Shown: positions 20,112 to 30,130 of the stretch, one piece after another
How positions within the stretch are numbered: the first letter of the stretch is position 1
Layout: the number at the start of each line of letters is the position of its first letter
NCBI GenBank assembly: GCA_020846775.1
Contig: JADLDG010000023.1
Coordinates: forward strand, 1 to 64,000
Length of the DNA stretch: 64,000 bases
Direction: 5' to 3'
From: Nitrospirota bacterium
GTDB lineage: Bacteria; Nitrospirota; 9FT-COMBO-42-15; HDB-SIOI813
The notes under the pieces: generated by a model
What the model was told of the DNA's origin: nothing
The model's input: only the letters and a program-made list of their open reading frames with translations
Database searches by the model: none
Position numbers and translations under genes: made by a program

Positions 20112-22163
20112 ATGCCGTCACTAATAGCCTTAATAGTTTTCATAATTTCAATAGTTACCCCTGTTGTTTCCTCAGGAGAGATTAATCTCAATTCAGGTCA
20201 TCTTAGTGCAGCGGAAAGTATTGAATTGAATCATCTGGCTTCAATCTTTGATAACCCTGCCGGTGATCAGACCTTACATCGGTTTCTTTCAGACAATGAT
20301 ATGAAGCAGGATGCAACGATGACGGTAATGGGGATAAGAAAAAGATGGGGTGAATTAAGTCCCGAATTTAAAGAAATTGCTTCAAAATATTTTCTGTCAA
20401 AACCGGCGCAGCTGAACAGTCAATTCCTTCCTAAAACACCGCCTGGAAGTATAAAATCTGTCCGTGGTACACATTTACTCCCAAACTGGGTTGAAACTGA
20501 ACACTTCAATATTGAATGGGGAAATAATCTTTTTAATGGTGACAGGGGGGCAGACTCTGACAAAATTATTTCATGTTCAGCAGGGTTTAACAGTGGATCT
20601 GTATGTTCTGGGGTCCCAGATTTAGTTGACAAATGGGCTAATTATCTTGAAGAGGTATGGTCATATGAGACAAAGTATCTCGGATACGTTGAGCCGACTG
20701 GCACTGAAATGTATCTGTTTGATGTCTATATTGCAAACACCAGAGACAAAATGACAGGTAATGATGATGATCTGACACCTTCATTAGGTTTCAACTATCT
20801 GGGCTTAACCGTAACATATTGTGATAAAAACTATTTTCAAATATGCAAAGATGATAATCAGCATGTCCCCTATTCCTATATTGTAGTTAATAATTCATAC
20901 TCAGATGACCAGACGATTAAGATCACTGCTGCTCATGAATTTTTCCATGCGATACAGTTCAGTTATCCTTCAATTGATAAATGGTGGTCTTCTCCTTCTG
21001 ATCACTGGTGGATTGAGGCAAGCGCAACCTGGATGGAAGAAGCAGTGTACGATGAAGTTAACAATTATTATGCGAGGATCAGATCGTGGCTCAGGAGTCC
21101 GGAGCTGTCATTAAAGAATGACGGAGGCTCAAATTCAGACCATAAATATGGTGACGTAATATTTATACTTTATCTGACAGATGTTTATCTGAAAAACAGA
21201 GATTTTGTCAGGAGTGTATGGGAGAGGGATGAGGGCGGAATTGACGCAATAAAAAATGTTCTTGCCACCGAAATGTATGGTCAGGTTGACTTTGAATCAG
21301 CATTCAGGGCATTTGTTGCATTAAACGCGGTAGCTGATATTGGTGAGACCTACGGAGGGTATGAAGAGGGAAAACAGTATGGGAGGGCAGCAGTGACCAA
21401 AGAGCACAAAGAATATCCAGTGGCATCATCTGTGTCTTCCTCCTCAGCTCCCCATGAGCTTGGAGCAAACTATATTCATTTTCTGCCGCCAGGCAATGAT
21501 AATAAAAGACTTACTATTCAGTTTGATGGTTCTGATGGCATAAACTGGGCAGCCATGCTTGTTAAGGTCAGGAGTGACGGAGAGGGATTTGAGAGGGATG
21601 ATCTGGCAATAGATCAGACGCACAAGTCAGGATGTCTCTCAATGGATGGTTTTGGTTCTGATTACAGTGAGGTTTTCCTGGTTTCTTCAGTCCTGATTGA
21701 CCCCGGTCTTACAGAGACTGCTCCTTACAGTTACAAGGCTGCACTGGGCAATAGTTGTCCTGACGCAGAGATTCAGGCATTTTACCTTCCACAGGACCCT
21801 AAAATAAATCCAGCGATTAATGACAGTTCTGACAAACGGTGTTTTATTGCAACCGCTGCATTCGGTTCTTCAGGCTCTCCTTATGTACGAATCCTGCGGG
21901 ACTTCAGGGACCACTACCTTATGACTTTTAATCACGGACGTGCCTTTGTTGCAGCATACTATTCAGTCAGTCCTCACATTGCTGAGTTATTAGAAAAACA
22001 TCCTCCTGCACCGTTGATTGTCAGGTATGCCCTGTTTCCTGTTATAGGTATTGCATACCTTTTTCTGAATCCTGCACTGTCAGCAGGTATCTTCTTTGTA
22101 GTTTTTTTGTTGTCCGTCCTAACGCTGATTATTTATTCACGCAAAGCTTTAAAAAAGGTTTAA
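20112..22163 (+). CDS. Secreted HExxH metallopeptidase with CFI-box C-terminal sorting domain
   Basis: 683 residues with an N-terminal signal peptide (hydrophobic residues 3-20). A zinc-protease motif HEFFHAIQ occupies 275-282, followed by WWIEASATWMEE (299-310), whose Glu302 could be the third ligand of a gluzincin site; this resembles the MXAN_6640-type putative metalloproteases. Residues 577-586 read CFIATAAFGS, then a conserved LRDFRDHYL and YYSVSP stretch and two membrane helices (about 636-676). This tail matches what is called the CFI-box-CTERM domain, a proposed surface-sorting signal. Substrate is unknown; the enzyme is probably processed and exposed outside the cell. Confidence 0.75.
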   Translation: MPSLIALIVFIISIVTPVVSSGEINLNSGHLSAAESIELNHLASIFDNPAGDQTLHRFLSDNDMKQDATMTVMGIRKRWGELSPEFKEIASKYFLSKPAQLNSQFLPKTPPGSIKSVRGTHLLPNWVETEHFNIEWGNNLFNGDRGADSDKIISCSAGFNSGSVCSGVPDLVDKWANYLEEVWSYETKYLGYVEPTGTEMYLFDVYIANTRDKMTGNDDDLTPSLGFNYLGLTVTYCDKNYFQICKDDNQHVPYSYIVVNNSYSDDQTIKITAAHEFFHAIQFSYPSIDKWWSSPSDHWWIEASATWMEEAVYDEVNNYYARIRSWLRSPELSLKNDGGSNSDHKYGDVIFILYLTDVYLKNRDFVRSVWERDEGGIDAIKNVLATEMYGQVDFESAFRAFVALNAVADIGETYGGYEEGKQYGRAAVTKEHKEYPVASSVSSSSAPHELGANYIHFLPPGNDNKRLTIQFDGSDGINWAAMLVKVRSDGEGFERDDLAIDQTHKSGCLSMDGFGSDYSEVFLVSSVLIDPGLTETAPYSYKAALGNSCPDAEIQAFYLPQDPKINPAINDSSDKRCFIATAAFGSSGSPYVRILRDFRDHYLMTFNHGRAFVAAYYSVSPHIAELLEKHPPAPLIVRYALFPVIGIAYLFLNPALSAGIFFVVFLLSVLTLIIYSRKALKKV

Positions 22164-22183
22164 TCAAACATACATTCATATAA

Positions 22184-22212
22184 TTGACAAGACTTCGTCA
22201 TTTCTGTATAAT
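22184..22212 (+). promoter_or_regulatory. Consensus sigma-70 promoter of the yceD-rpmF-plsX-fab operon
   Basis: TTGACA at 22184-22189, exactly 17 bases, then TATAAT at 22207-22212: both hexamers are perfect. Transcription would start near 22219, about 50 bases before the yceD ATG. It drives the tightly packed gene run that continues to at least rnc. Confidence 0.85.
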
Positions 22213-22268
22213 TTCAAATTCGGTCAGAAGGTTTTTAAACTCTTCCGGAGAAGGCAGTATATACCTCT

Positions 22269-22793
22269 ATGAAGATAATAGTGAGTAAAATCCCGGATGA
22301 AGGTGTTGAAATTCACAGCATTGAAACTGCCGGTAGTTTGGGTTTATCGCCGCCGGATTTGATGCTGAATGAAAATGTCCATATAGATGCTGTGGTTACC
22401 CGGCAGGGGAGGGTCTTCTTCGTAGATGGAACACTAAGGACTTCTCTGCAGCTTACATGCAGCAGGTGTGCCGGTGAATTCTCTTATCCGGTAAATACCA
22501 GTTTTTACTGTCAGGAGCAGCCATTCAGTAATTCTGACCTTGATAAGGAAGCAGCTCTCCTAAAAGGAGATATGGATATAGACCACTATTCCGGGGATGA
22601 AGTTGAGTTGAATAACATCTTCAGGGAGCAGGTTATACTATCAACTCCGATGCATCCATTATGCAAAGGAGATTGCCGTGGTCTTTGCCCAAAATGCGGG
22701 CAAAACCTGAATATAGCAAGTTGCGAGTGCAGGGACGATGAAGTGAAGAGTCCCTTTAGTGTCATAAAGAAACTATTTGAACAAGGAGATTGA
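22269..22793 (+). CDS. yceD: DUF177 / YceD family protein
   Basis: 174 residues. Contains LTCSRCAGEFSYPV (residues about 58-71) and the C-terminal CKGDCRGLCPKCGQNLN, the conserved cysteine block of DUF177. YceD-family proteins are almost always encoded just before rpmF, as here, and have been linked to 23S rRNA maturation and ribosome assembly in other organisms. The first gene behind a perfect promoter. The paired cysteines suggest metal binding, which is inference. Confidence 0.9.
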   Translation: MKIIVSKIPDEGVEIHSIETAGSLGLSPPDLMLNENVHIDAVVTRQGRVFFVDGTLRTSLQLTCSRCAGEFSYPVNTSFYCQEQPFSNSDLDKEAALLKGDMDIDHYSGDEVELNNIFREQVILSTPMHPLCKGDCRGLCPKCGQNLNIASCECRDDEVKSPFSVIKKLFEQGD

Positions 22794-22797
22794 TACA

Positions 22798-22980
22798 ATG
22801 CCTAATCCAAAACACAAAATATCCAAATCGAGGGGAGGCAAGAGGAGATCGCACAAAAAACTTGCAATGCCGGGATATGTTCAGTGTCCGGAGTGCCGGG
22901 AAACAAAATTAGCTCACCATGTATGCCCTTCCTGCGGAACATATAAAGGCCGGGAAGTAGTTGCCGTTGTCGAGAAATAA
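22798..22980 (+). CDS. rpmF: 50S ribosomal protein L32, zinc form
   Basis: 60 residues from ATG 22798, which gives the family start MPNPKHKISKSRGGKRRSHK; an upstream in-frame start overlapping yceD is unlikely. Cysteines 30, 33, 43 and 46 form a zinc ribbon. Linkage rpmF-plsX-fab is a widely conserved coupling of ribosome and membrane lipid synthesis. Confidence 0.98.
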   Translation: MPNPKHKISKSRGGKRRSHKKLAMPGYVQCPECRETKLAHHVCPSCGTYKGREVVAVVEK

Positions 22981-22996
22981 CCGGTAGAAAATCAGT

Positions 22997-24013
22997 ATGA
23001 GGATTGCATTAGACGCTATGGGTGGAGACAGCTCTCCGGCTGCAGAAGTTGAGGGTGCAGTCTTGGCAGCAAGAGAGTACAATACAGAGATAGTACTCGT
23101 TGGCGACGAAAAACTACTCAGGTGTGAACTTGAAAAGCATCGTACTACAGGTCTGCCGATAACTATCTCGCATGCTTCACAACGGGTTGAAATGCATGAG
23201 AGTCCGGTCTCTGTCCTTCGAAAGAAAAAAGATTCATCCATTATTATTGCTACAAAGCTGGTTCGTGACGAAAAGGCTTCAGCAGTCGTCAGCGCCGGCC
23301 ATAGCGGCGCCACTATGGCTGCATCCCTGCTGATATTGGGGCCTGTAAAGGGAGTTGAGAGACCTGCAATTGCCACTATCCTGCCTACACTCGAAGGTGT
23401 TGCTATAATGCTTGATGTTGGAGCTAACGTCGATTGTAAACCCAAACATCTTTTTCAGTTTGCTATTATGGGGCATGCATATGCAGTAAAGATGCTTAAA
23501 AAGGAAAACCCGAGGATAGGATTATTAAGCATTGGAGAAGAAGATACCAAGGGAAACATGCTTACCAAGGAGACATTCGTGTATCTTAAAAATAGTCCAC
23601 TTAATTTTATAGGTAATGTTGAAGGAAAGGATGTTTACAGAGGAAGAGCAGATGTTATAGTATGTGATGGATTTATTGGTAACGTAGCGCTCAAAATCAG
23701 TGAAGCAGTAGCTGACACAATGGGAAAAATGTTGTCGCGTGAAATAAAAAAATCACCTGCAGGAAAGATCGGGTATCTCATGCTAAAGAAGGCATTCGCG
23801 TCTTTTAAGAAGAAGGTTGATTATGCAGAGTATGGGGGCGCTCCATTGCTTGGTGTTAACGGGGTCTGCATAATATGTCATGGCAGGTCCTCTCCAAAGG
23901 CAATTAAGAATGCAATAGGAATGTCAGTTGGGTTATCAGATGTTCATACTATCGAGTATCTTCAGAAAGATGTATCAGAGTTAATGACATATTTTAAGGA
24001 GGATGTGAATTAG
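22997..24013 (+). CDS. plsX: Phosphate acyltransferase PlsX
   Basis: 338 residues with MRIALDAMGGDSSPAAEVEG, AVVSAGHSGATMAASLLILG and NVEGKDVYRGRADVIVCDGF, all PlsX motifs. Converts acyl-ACP to acyl-phosphate for glycerol-3-phosphate acylation by PlsY, whose gene is at about 49.9 kb in this window. Peripheral membrane enzyme. fabH follows one base after the stop. Confidence 0.98.
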   Translation: MRIALDAMGGDSSPAAEVEGAVLAAREYNTEIVLVGDEKLLRCELEKHRTTGLPITISHASQRVEMHESPVSVLRKKKDSSIIIATKLVRDEKASAVVSAGHSGATMAASLLILGPVKGVERPAIATILPTLEGVAIMLDVGANVDCKPKHLFQFAIMGHAYAVKMLKKENPRIGLLSIGEEDTKGNMLTKETFVYLKNSPLNFIGNVEGKDVYRGRADVIVCDGFIGNVALKISEAVADTMGKMLSREIKKSPAGKIGYLMLKKAFASFKKKVDYAEYGGAPLLGVNGVCIICHGRSSPKAIKNAIGMSVGLSDVHTIEYLQKDVSELMTYFKEDVN

Positions 24014-24014
24014 C

Positions 24015-24998
24015 ATGGTCATCCGTTCCAGGATCGCAGGAACAGGTTCCTACCTGCCAGACAAGGTTCTTTCGAATAAAGATCTTGAAGAGATGGTAGA
24101 TACATCCGATGACTGGATTGTTGAAAGGACAGGTATAAGCGAAAGGAGGATCGCTTCAAAGGATGAAGCGGCTTCTGACCTGGCTTTTTTTGCGGCTGAA
24201 AAAGCGATAACAGACGGAGGAATTAAACCTTCAGATATTGAATTTATTATAGTGGCTACTGTCACGCCTGATATGTTGTTCCCATCCACAGCATGTCTTG
24301 TTCAGAACAGGCTTGGAGCTAAAGGTGCTTTTGCATTTGATCTGTCCGCAGCATGCTCCGGTTTTATTTATGCATTATCTGTAGCAGACCAGTACATAAG
24401 GTCTGGAATGTATCATACCGGGCTTGTTGTAGGTTCTGATGTCTTTTCCAAGGTGATAGACTGGACTGACAGAAATACCTGTATTCTATTCGGAGATGGT
24501 GCAGGTGCAGTTGTATTGAAATCCGATTCAGGCGGAAGTGGAATTATATCATCTAATCTCTACTCTGACGGGGAATTGTGGGATATGCTTTATGTGCCAG
24601 GAGGCGGTTCGCGCATCCCTCCAGGAGAGGATATGATAAATAACAGGCTTCAATACGTTAAAATGCGTGGTAATGAGACGTTCAAAGTTGCGGTAAACAC
24701 TATGAGCAGCTCAATAAATGAGGTATTAAAGAATAATGGTCTTACGGCAGACGACATAAAACTATTCATCCCGCATCAGGCTAATCTGAGGATAATCCAG
24801 GCAATTGGGAAAAAGCTTAATGTTCCTATGGAACGTTTTATGATAAATCTTGACCGTTATGGCAATACTTCGGCAGCATCAATCCCTATTGCGCTTGATG
24901 AAGCTGTAAAAGAAGGCAGGGTCAAGCATGGTGATAATATCTTACTTGAAGCATTTGGCGGCGGTCTGACGTGGGGGGCGGTGCTGATAAAATGGTAA
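24015..24998 (+). CDS. fabH: 3-oxoacyl-ACP synthase III (KAS III)
   Basis: 327 residues. Starts fatty acid synthesis by condensing acetyl-CoA with malonyl-ACP. Catalytic Cys lies in FDLSAACSGFIYA, His in LFIPHQANLRI and Asn in RYGNTSAASIP. Start motif GTGSYLPDKVLSNKDLEE. Its end overlaps fabD by seven bases. Confidence 0.98.
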   Translation: MVIRSRIAGTGSYLPDKVLSNKDLEEMVDTSDDWIVERTGISERRIASKDEAASDLAFFAAEKAITDGGIKPSDIEFIIVATVTPDMLFPSTACLVQNRLGAKGAFAFDLSAACSGFIYALSVADQYIRSGMYHTGLVVGSDVFSKVIDWTDRNTCILFGDGAGAVVLKSDSGGSGIISSNLYSDGELWDMLYVPGGGSRIPPGEDMINNRLQYVKMRGNETFKVAVNTMSSSINEVLKNNGLTADDIKLFIPHQANLRIIQAIGKKLNVPMERFMINLDRYGNTSAASIPIALDEAVKEGRVKHGDNILLEAFGGGLTWGAVLIKW

Positions 24999-25930
24999 GG
25001 AAAATTGCATTCCTGTTTCCAGGGCAGGGCTCACAATACTCTGGCATGGGGAAGTCTCTGTATGACAACTATTCTTCTGCAAGGGATGTTTTCAACGCTG
25101 CAGAGGGGATACTCGATTGGGACATAAAGGGGTTATGTTTTAATAACTTCGGTGATAAAATCAATTTGACAGAATATACTCAACCTGCTATTTTAGTCAC
25201 GAGTATTGCAGCGTGGAGTGTCTTGACGAATGCACAAATAACTCCATCTGCTGTTGCAGGCCATAGCCTTGGAGAGTACTCGGCAATTGTTTCTGCAGGT
25301 GGGTTTCCTCTATCTGATGCGCTTCCTGTAGTACAAAAAAGAGGCAGGTTTATGCAGGATGCCGTACAAAAAGAAGGCGGCATGATGGCAGCATTGCTTG
25401 GGATAACAAGGTCTGATGTCATTGAAATATGTAAGTTGTCAACTACCAGCGGTGAAGATATTGTAACACCTGCTAATTTTAATACCCCGGAGCAGATAGT
25501 AATTGCAGGTACTTCAGGGGCAGTTCAAAAGGCAATGGAATTAGCAAAAGGTAAAGGGGCAAAGAAGGTAATTCCTCTGAATGTGAGTGTTCCATCGCAC
25601 TCACCACTTATGAAACCGGCCTCTCAGAAATTATCAGAGGTACTTAACAATATTGCATTTTCAAGCCTTAATATGCCGTTAATTACTAATGTTGATTCTT
25701 GCCTGGTTAAAGATTCAGATGAAATTAAAGATGCACTTCTCCGTCAATTGACAAACCCTGTAAAATGGGATGATTCTATGCAGTATCTCATTAATGCTGG
25801 ATTTAATACATTTATAGAGGTTGGTCCCGGTCGTGTCCTGACCGGGTTGCAGAAGAGGATTGCAAGGGAGTTGCAAACGACGGCAGAGTTGTTTAATGTA
25901 GAGGATATGGAGAGTATGGAGAAAACTTGA
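24992..25930 (+). CDS. fabD: Malonyl-CoA:ACP transacylase
   Basis: 312 residues from ATG 24992 (MVRKIAFLFPGQGSQYSGMG), which overlaps the fabH stop; an upstream in-frame start inside fabH is not needed. Active-site serine in AVAGHSLGEYSAI, and conserved VPSHSPLM with the His of the dyad. Supplies malonyl-ACP for elongation. Confidence 0.97.
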   Translation: MVRKIAFLFPGQGSQYSGMGKSLYDNYSSARDVFNAAEGILDWDIKGLCFNNFGDKINLTEYTQPAILVTSIAAWSVLTNAQITPSAVAGHSLGEYSAIVSAGGFPLSDALPVVQKRGRFMQDAVQKEGGMMAALLGITRSDVIEICKLSTTSGEDIVTPANFNTPEQIVIAGTSGAVQKAMELAKGKGAKKVIPLNVSVPSHSPLMKPASQKLSEVLNNIAFSSLNMPLITNVDSCLVKDSDEIKDALLRQLTNPVKWDDSMQYLINAGFNTFIEVGPGRVLTGLQKRIARELQTTAELFNVEDMESMEKT

Positions 25931-25947
25931 GCGGGATTGGGGAATCC

Positions 25948-26688
25948 ATGACAGAGAGCAGAGTTGCATTGATCACCGGGGCAAGCCGGGGTATTGGATA
26001 TGCCATAGCCGAATCACTGGCAAGGAGTGGAGTTGATATTGCAGGTATAGACATTAACATTACTGAACTGCAATCTGCCATGAAGATGATCGGAGAAAGC
26101 ACAGGAAGAAGGGTTTTAGCCCTGCAGGCAGATGTGGGAGATTTTGCGAGTATGGAGGATGCGGCAGCAGAGGCTAATAAGGTGTTTGGTAAAATAAGTA
26201 TTCTTGTCAACAACGCAGGAATAACCCGGGACAACCTTCTCCTTCGAATGAAGGACAATGAATGGGATGATGTAATAAGAATAAATCTGACTGGGACATT
26301 TAACAGCACCAGGTCGGTGATAAAGGGGATGGTAAAAAACAAGTATGGCAGGATTATTAGTATTGCATCAATTGTCGGTCTAATGGGTAATGTCGGACAG
26401 GCAAATTATGCTGCATCAAAAGCCGGTATTATAGGATTTACAAAATCCATTGCACGGGAATATGCAAATAGGGGTGTTACTGCAAACGCCATTGCGCCAG
26501 GCTTTATTGAAACAGATATGACAAAAAAACTTCCTGAAGATGTTGCAACTGCATTGCTGGGTCAGATACCTATGGGTAAACTTGGGATGCCTGAAGATGT
26601 CGCTAATGCTGTCAGATTTCTTGCTTCAGATGAAGCCAAGTATATTACAGGTCAGGTTTTACATGTTAACGGCGGTATGTATATGTAG
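25948..26688 (+). CDS. fabG: 3-oxoacyl-ACP reductase
   Basis: 246 residues from ATG 25948 (TTGGGGA six bases upstream); a TTG 21 bases earlier is in frame but leaves an atypical N-terminus. SDR enzyme with NADPH motif [17 protein letters not shown] segment, catalytic Ser in [12 protein letters not shown] and YxxxK in NYAASKAG. Reduces 3-ketoacyl-ACP. Followed by acpP after 49 bases. Confidence 0.97.
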   Translation: MTESRVALITGASRGIGYAIAESLARSGVDIAGIDINITELQSAMKMIGESTGRRVLALQADVGDFASMEDAAAEANKVFGKISILVNNAGITRDNLLLRMKDNEWDDVIRINLTGTFNSTRSVIKGMVKNKYGRIISIASIVGLMGNVGQANYAASKAGIIGFTKSIAREYANRGVTANAIAPGFIETDMTKKLPEDVATALLGQIPMGKLGMPEDVANAVRFLASDEAKYITGQVLHVNGGMYM

Positions 26689-26737
26689 GAATATCCAATA
26701 TCACAAAATATATATTTTAAAAGGAGGTGATTTTATC

Positions 26738-26974
26738 GTGGCATTGTCAGTAGAAGAGAAAGTAAAGAAGATAGTTGGTGAACAGCTTGGGGTTGATGAG
26801 GAGGAAATAACTCCGGATGCATCATTCGTGGAAGATCTCGGGGCAGATTCACTTGATACTGTGGAACTGGTTATGGCCTTTGAAGAGGAATTCAGTATTG
26901 AAATACCTGATGAAGATGCAGAAAAGATAATAACTGTACAGAATTCAGTGGACTATATAAGAGAAAGGATGTAG
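26738..26974 (+). CDS. acpP: Acyl carrier protein
   Basis: 78 residues from GTG 26738, decided by AAGGAGGTGA seven bases upstream and the family start [17 protein letters not shown]. The phosphopantetheine serine is in [20 protein letters not shown]. Acidic helical carrier for growing acyl chains. fabF follows after two bases. Confidence 0.98.
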   Translation: MALSVEEKVKKIVGEQLGVDEEEITPDASFVEDLGADSLDTVELVMAFEEEFSIEIPDEDAEKIITVQNSVDYIRERM

Positions 26975-26976
26975 CC

Positions 26977-28218
26977 TTGAAAAGGCGCGTAGTAGTAACA
27001 GGCGTAGGACTTGTTACACCCCTTGGAACAGGGGTGGAAAAAACATGGCAATCCCTTTGTGAAGGAAAATCAGGCATTGGCAGAATAACACGTTTCGATC
27101 CATCAGAACTGCCTTCTCAGATTGCCGCTGAGGTAAAAGATTTCGATCCTGTAGACTTTATCGAGAAAAAAGAGATAAAGAAAATGGACCGGTTTATTCA
27201 GTTCGGTATTGCCGCTGCAAAGATGGCTGTTGAAGATGCGAGACTTGAGATTACAGATGCAACGGCTGACAGGGTAGGTGTATATGTAGGGGCTGGAATT
27301 GGGGGCCTTCCTGCAATTGAATCCAATCATATAAAATTTCTTGAAGGGGGCATAAAAAAGTTGACCCCTTTTTTTATCCCGATGGTAATAATAAATCTTG
27401 TATCCGGCCATATAGCCATTATGGTTGGCGCCAAGGGGCCCAACTCAGCAGTAGTGACGGCATGTGCCACCGGAACGCATGCTATTGGAGATGCATTTAA
27501 AATAATACAACGCGGGGATGCCGATGTAATGATTGCCGGAGGCACTGAATCAACGATAAGCCCCCTTGCAGTCGGAGGATTTTGTGCCATGCGCGCACTA
27601 TCGGTTAGAAATAATGAGCCTGAGAAGGCAAGTCGTCCGTTTGATGCTATGAGAGATGGTTTTGTAATAGGTGAGGGTGCAGGAGTTGTAATACTGGAAG
27701 AGTTGACCTTTGCAGAGAAACGGGGGGCCAGGATATATGCTGAAGTGTGTGGGTATGGAATGACAGGTGATGCGTACCACATAACCTCACCTGCCCCTGA
27801 AGGGGTTGGAGCAGAGCGCTGTATGAAGGTAACACTTAAAGATGCAGACTTGAGCCCTGACGACATCTCTTATATCAATGCCCACGGCACATCTACAAAG
27901 TTTAATGACGAAAATGAATCATCTGCAATTAAGGCCGTCTTTGGGAAAAAGTCTTACGATATCCCGGTCAGTTCTACAAAGTCTATGACTGGACACTTAT
28001 TGGGGGCAGCAGGCGGTATAGAGGCTGTATTCTCATTATTATCCATTGAACGCGGAGTAATTCCTCCCACCATCAATTATGAGAATCCTGATCCAGAATG
28101 TGATCTGGACTATGTTCCGAACAAATCCCGCACAATCAATGTAAATGTTGTACTTTCAAACTCCTTCGGTTTTGGCGGTACCAATGCTTGTATCCTCTTC
28201 AGGAAATTCAAAGGTTAA
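26977..28218 (+). CDS. fabF: 3-oxoacyl-ACP synthase II (KAS II)
   Basis: 413 residues from TTG 26977 ([20 protein letters not shown]). Catalytic Cys in [15 protein letters not shown], His in [14 protein letters not shown] and His in [13 protein letters not shown]. Elongates acyl-ACP. GAAAGGA upstream lies within the acpP end, so translation is coupled. rnc follows five bases later. Confidence 0.98.
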   Translation: MKRRVVVTGVGLVTPLGTGVEKTWQSLCEGKSGIGRITRFDPSELPSQIAAEVKDFDPVDFIEKKEIKKMDRFIQFGIAAAKMAVEDARLEITDATADRVGVYVGAGIGGLPAIESNHIKFLEGGIKKLTPFFIPMVIINLVSGHIAIMVGAKGPNSAVVTACATGTHAIGDAFKIIQRGDADVMIAGGTESTISPLAVGGFCAMRALSVRNNEPEKASRPFDAMRDGFVIGEGAGVVILEELTFAEKRGARIYAEVCGYGMTGDAYHITSPAPEGVGAERCMKVTLKDADLSPDDISYINAHGTSTKFNDENESSAIKAVFGKKSYDIPVSSTKSMTGHLLGAAGGIEAVFSLLSIERGVIPPTINYENPDPECDLDYVPNKSRTINVNVVLSNSFGFGGTNACILFRKFKG

Positions 28219-28223
28219 AGTAT

Positions 28224-28925
28224 ATGAAAGATGAACAGATGAGAGATCTTGAAAAGAGACTTTCATATAACTTCATGAATATTGACCTTCTCAAGGAGGC
28301 CGTTACACATAAGTCGTATGTTAATGAAAACCCGGACCTGAACGCTAAAGACAACGAGCGCCTGGAATTCCTTGGTGATGCAGTCCTGGACCTTTCAATA
28401 AGTTCATACCTTGTTGAGAATTTTCCACAATATCAGGAAGGGGAGCTGTCTAAATTTAAATCTATGATGGTTAGCGAACCATCATTATCAAAGATAGCAT
28501 CTGAGCTTGATATCGGTGAATACCTGCTGCTTGGGAGGGGTGAAGAGCATACAGGCGGTAGAAAAAAAGAGTCTTTGCTCGCAAATGCACTGGAGGCTAT
28601 TATTGCAGCCATATATTTTGACGGTGGATTACCTGCTGCTGATCGTTTTGTAAGGATGGTCTTTGTTGCTCAGATTCAAACAGCTACTCGCGAGGGCATC
28701 AGCCTTGATTATAAAACGGATCTTCAGGAATACTGTCAGGGGCATGATCTGGAGTTGCCCTCTTACAGGGTCTCAAAGGAGATGGGGCCTGATCACAAAA
28801 AGACCTTTGAGGTTGAACTTTTAATTAATGGTGAGGTATTGGGTTTGGGGATTGGGAAGAATAAGAAAGAGGCTGAACAGAGGGCGGCAAAAGAGACATT
28901 AAAATACTTGACAAGCAAATCCTAA
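28224..28925 (+). CDS. rnc: Ribonuclease III
   Basis: 233 residues from ATG 28224. RNase III signature NERLEFLGDAVLDL near residues 45-58, second acidic cluster in ANALEAIIAAIYFDGG, and a C-terminal double-stranded RNA-binding domain ending KKEAEQRAAKETLKYL. Processes rRNA and structured mRNA. Placement after the fab cluster is common (fabF-rnc). Confidence 0.98.
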   Translation: MKDEQMRDLEKRLSYNFMNIDLLKEAVTHKSYVNENPDLNAKDNERLEFLGDAVLDLSISSYLVENFPQYQEGELSKFKSMMVSEPSLSKIASELDIGEYLLLGRGEEHTGGRKKESLLANALEAIIAAIYFDGGLPAADRFVRMVFVAQIQTATREGISLDYKTDLQEYCQGHDLELPSYRVSKEMGPDHKKTFEVELLINGEVLGLGIGKNKKEAEQRAAKETLKYLTSKS

Positions 28926-28927
28926 CC

Positions 28928-30088
28928 ATGATAGATTACCGACCCATGAATAAAAAATATTTATTAGCGCCAGGCCCGACACAAGTGCCGCCTGAAGTCC
29001 TCCTAAGAATGGCACATCCTATGATTCATCACCGTTCTCCTGATTTTACACCTGTAATGGAGGAGGTCAGCTCTGGTCTTAGGTGGTTATTTCAGACCAG
29101 TAGTGATGTCCTGATACTTGCATCAAGCGGTACAGGTGCAATGGAAGGATCTGTCTCAAACTTTCTAACACCGGGAGATAAGGTCATCACAGTTAATGGA
29201 GGTAAGTTTGGTGAGAGATGGGGAAAGATATGCAAGGCATTTGGAATTATAGCTGATGAGATCAAAGTTGAATGGGGTGATGCGGTTGATCCAACGGTTA
29301 TCTCTGATCTTCTTAAGAAAGATACATCAATAAAAGCAGTGTATGTTCAGGCAAGTGAGACATCAACCGGTGTGGCTCATGACGTAAAGGCAATTGGTGA
29401 GATAGTTAAGAATTATCCTGAGACGATCTTCGTAGTAGATGCAATCACTGCCCTTGGTGTCTTTGACTTAAGACCGGATGAATGGGGAATAGATATCCTT
29501 ATAACCGGATCTCAAAAGGCATTGATGCTGCCGCCGGGTCTTGCCTTTGCAAGTGTTAGTGAAAAGGCCTGGAAGAAGAATGAGACTGCTAAGTGTCCCA
29601 GGTTCTACTTTGACTTTAAAAAGGAACGGGATAATATAAAGAAGAATACTACTGCTTATACCCCTGCTGTTTCACTGATTATCGGGCTTCAGCAGGTGCT
29701 TAAATCATTGAGAGAAGAGGGTTTGGAAAACATATTTGCAAGGCACAAGCTTCTTGCTACAGCAACAAGAGAGGGAATGAAGGGTTTTGGTCTTGAATTA
29801 TTGCCAAAGTCATCACCGAGTGATGCTGTTACTGCAGTTAAGTCACCTGAAGGTTTCGACGGCCAGCAGATATACAAGAGGTTGAGGGAGAGGCACGGCA
29901 TTACTGCAGCTGGAGGTCAGGATCATCTGAAAGGGAAGATATTCAGGATATCTCATATGGGTTACTGTGACAAGTTTGATGTTATAACGGCAATAGCTGC
30001 TACCGAGATGGTATTGAAAGAAATGGGTTATCCAGGTGAACTTGGAAGCGGTTTGAGAAGGGCAGAGGAGGTCTTTCTTAAGATCTGA
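28928..30088 (+). CDS. Class V aminotransferase, serine-pyruvate / alanine-glyoxylate type
   Basis: 386 residues. PLP enzyme with the family start KKYLLAPGPTQVPPEVLLRM, HHRSPDFTPVMEEV, and the PLP lysine in ITGSQKALMLPPGLAF. Related enzymes transaminate phosphoserine, serine, alanine or glyoxylate; the neighbour serA suggests it acts as the serine-pathway aminotransferase, as proposed for similar pairs in other deep lineages. ATG 28928 is two bases after rnc; ATG 28946 (MNKKYLLAPG) is an alternative. Confidence 0.85.
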   Translation: MIDYRPMNKKYLLAPGPTQVPPEVLLRMAHPMIHHRSPDFTPVMEEVSSGLRWLFQTSSDVLILASSGTGAMEGSVSNFLTPGDKVITVNGGKFGERWGKICKAFGIIADEIKVEWGDAVDPTVISDLLKKDTSIKAVYVQASETSTGVAHDVKAIGEIVKNYPETIFVVDAITALGVFDLRPDEWGIDILITGSQKALMLPPGLAFASVSEKAWKKNETAKCPRFYFDFKKERDNIKKNTTAYTPAVSLIIGLQQVLKSLREEGLENIFARHKLLATATREGMKGFGLELLPKSSPSDAVTAVKSPEGFDGQQIYKRLRERHGITAAGGQDHLKGKIFRISHMGYCDKFDVITAIAATEMVLKEMGYPGELGSGLRRAEEVFLKI

Positions 30089-30130
30089 GGCCTCAAAGAA
30101 GGGGATTAGGATCGTGTAAGATATTACGCA

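Noticed and set aside
26540-26737. Extended N-terminus of the acyl carrier protein
   Set aside because: The extension lies inside fabG in another frame; GTG 26738 with AAGGAGGTGA gives the exact ACP start.
27327-27866. 179-codon ORF on the - strand opposite fabF
   Set aside because: Antisense to catalytic motifs of fabF and without a recognisable domain; coding bias artefact.
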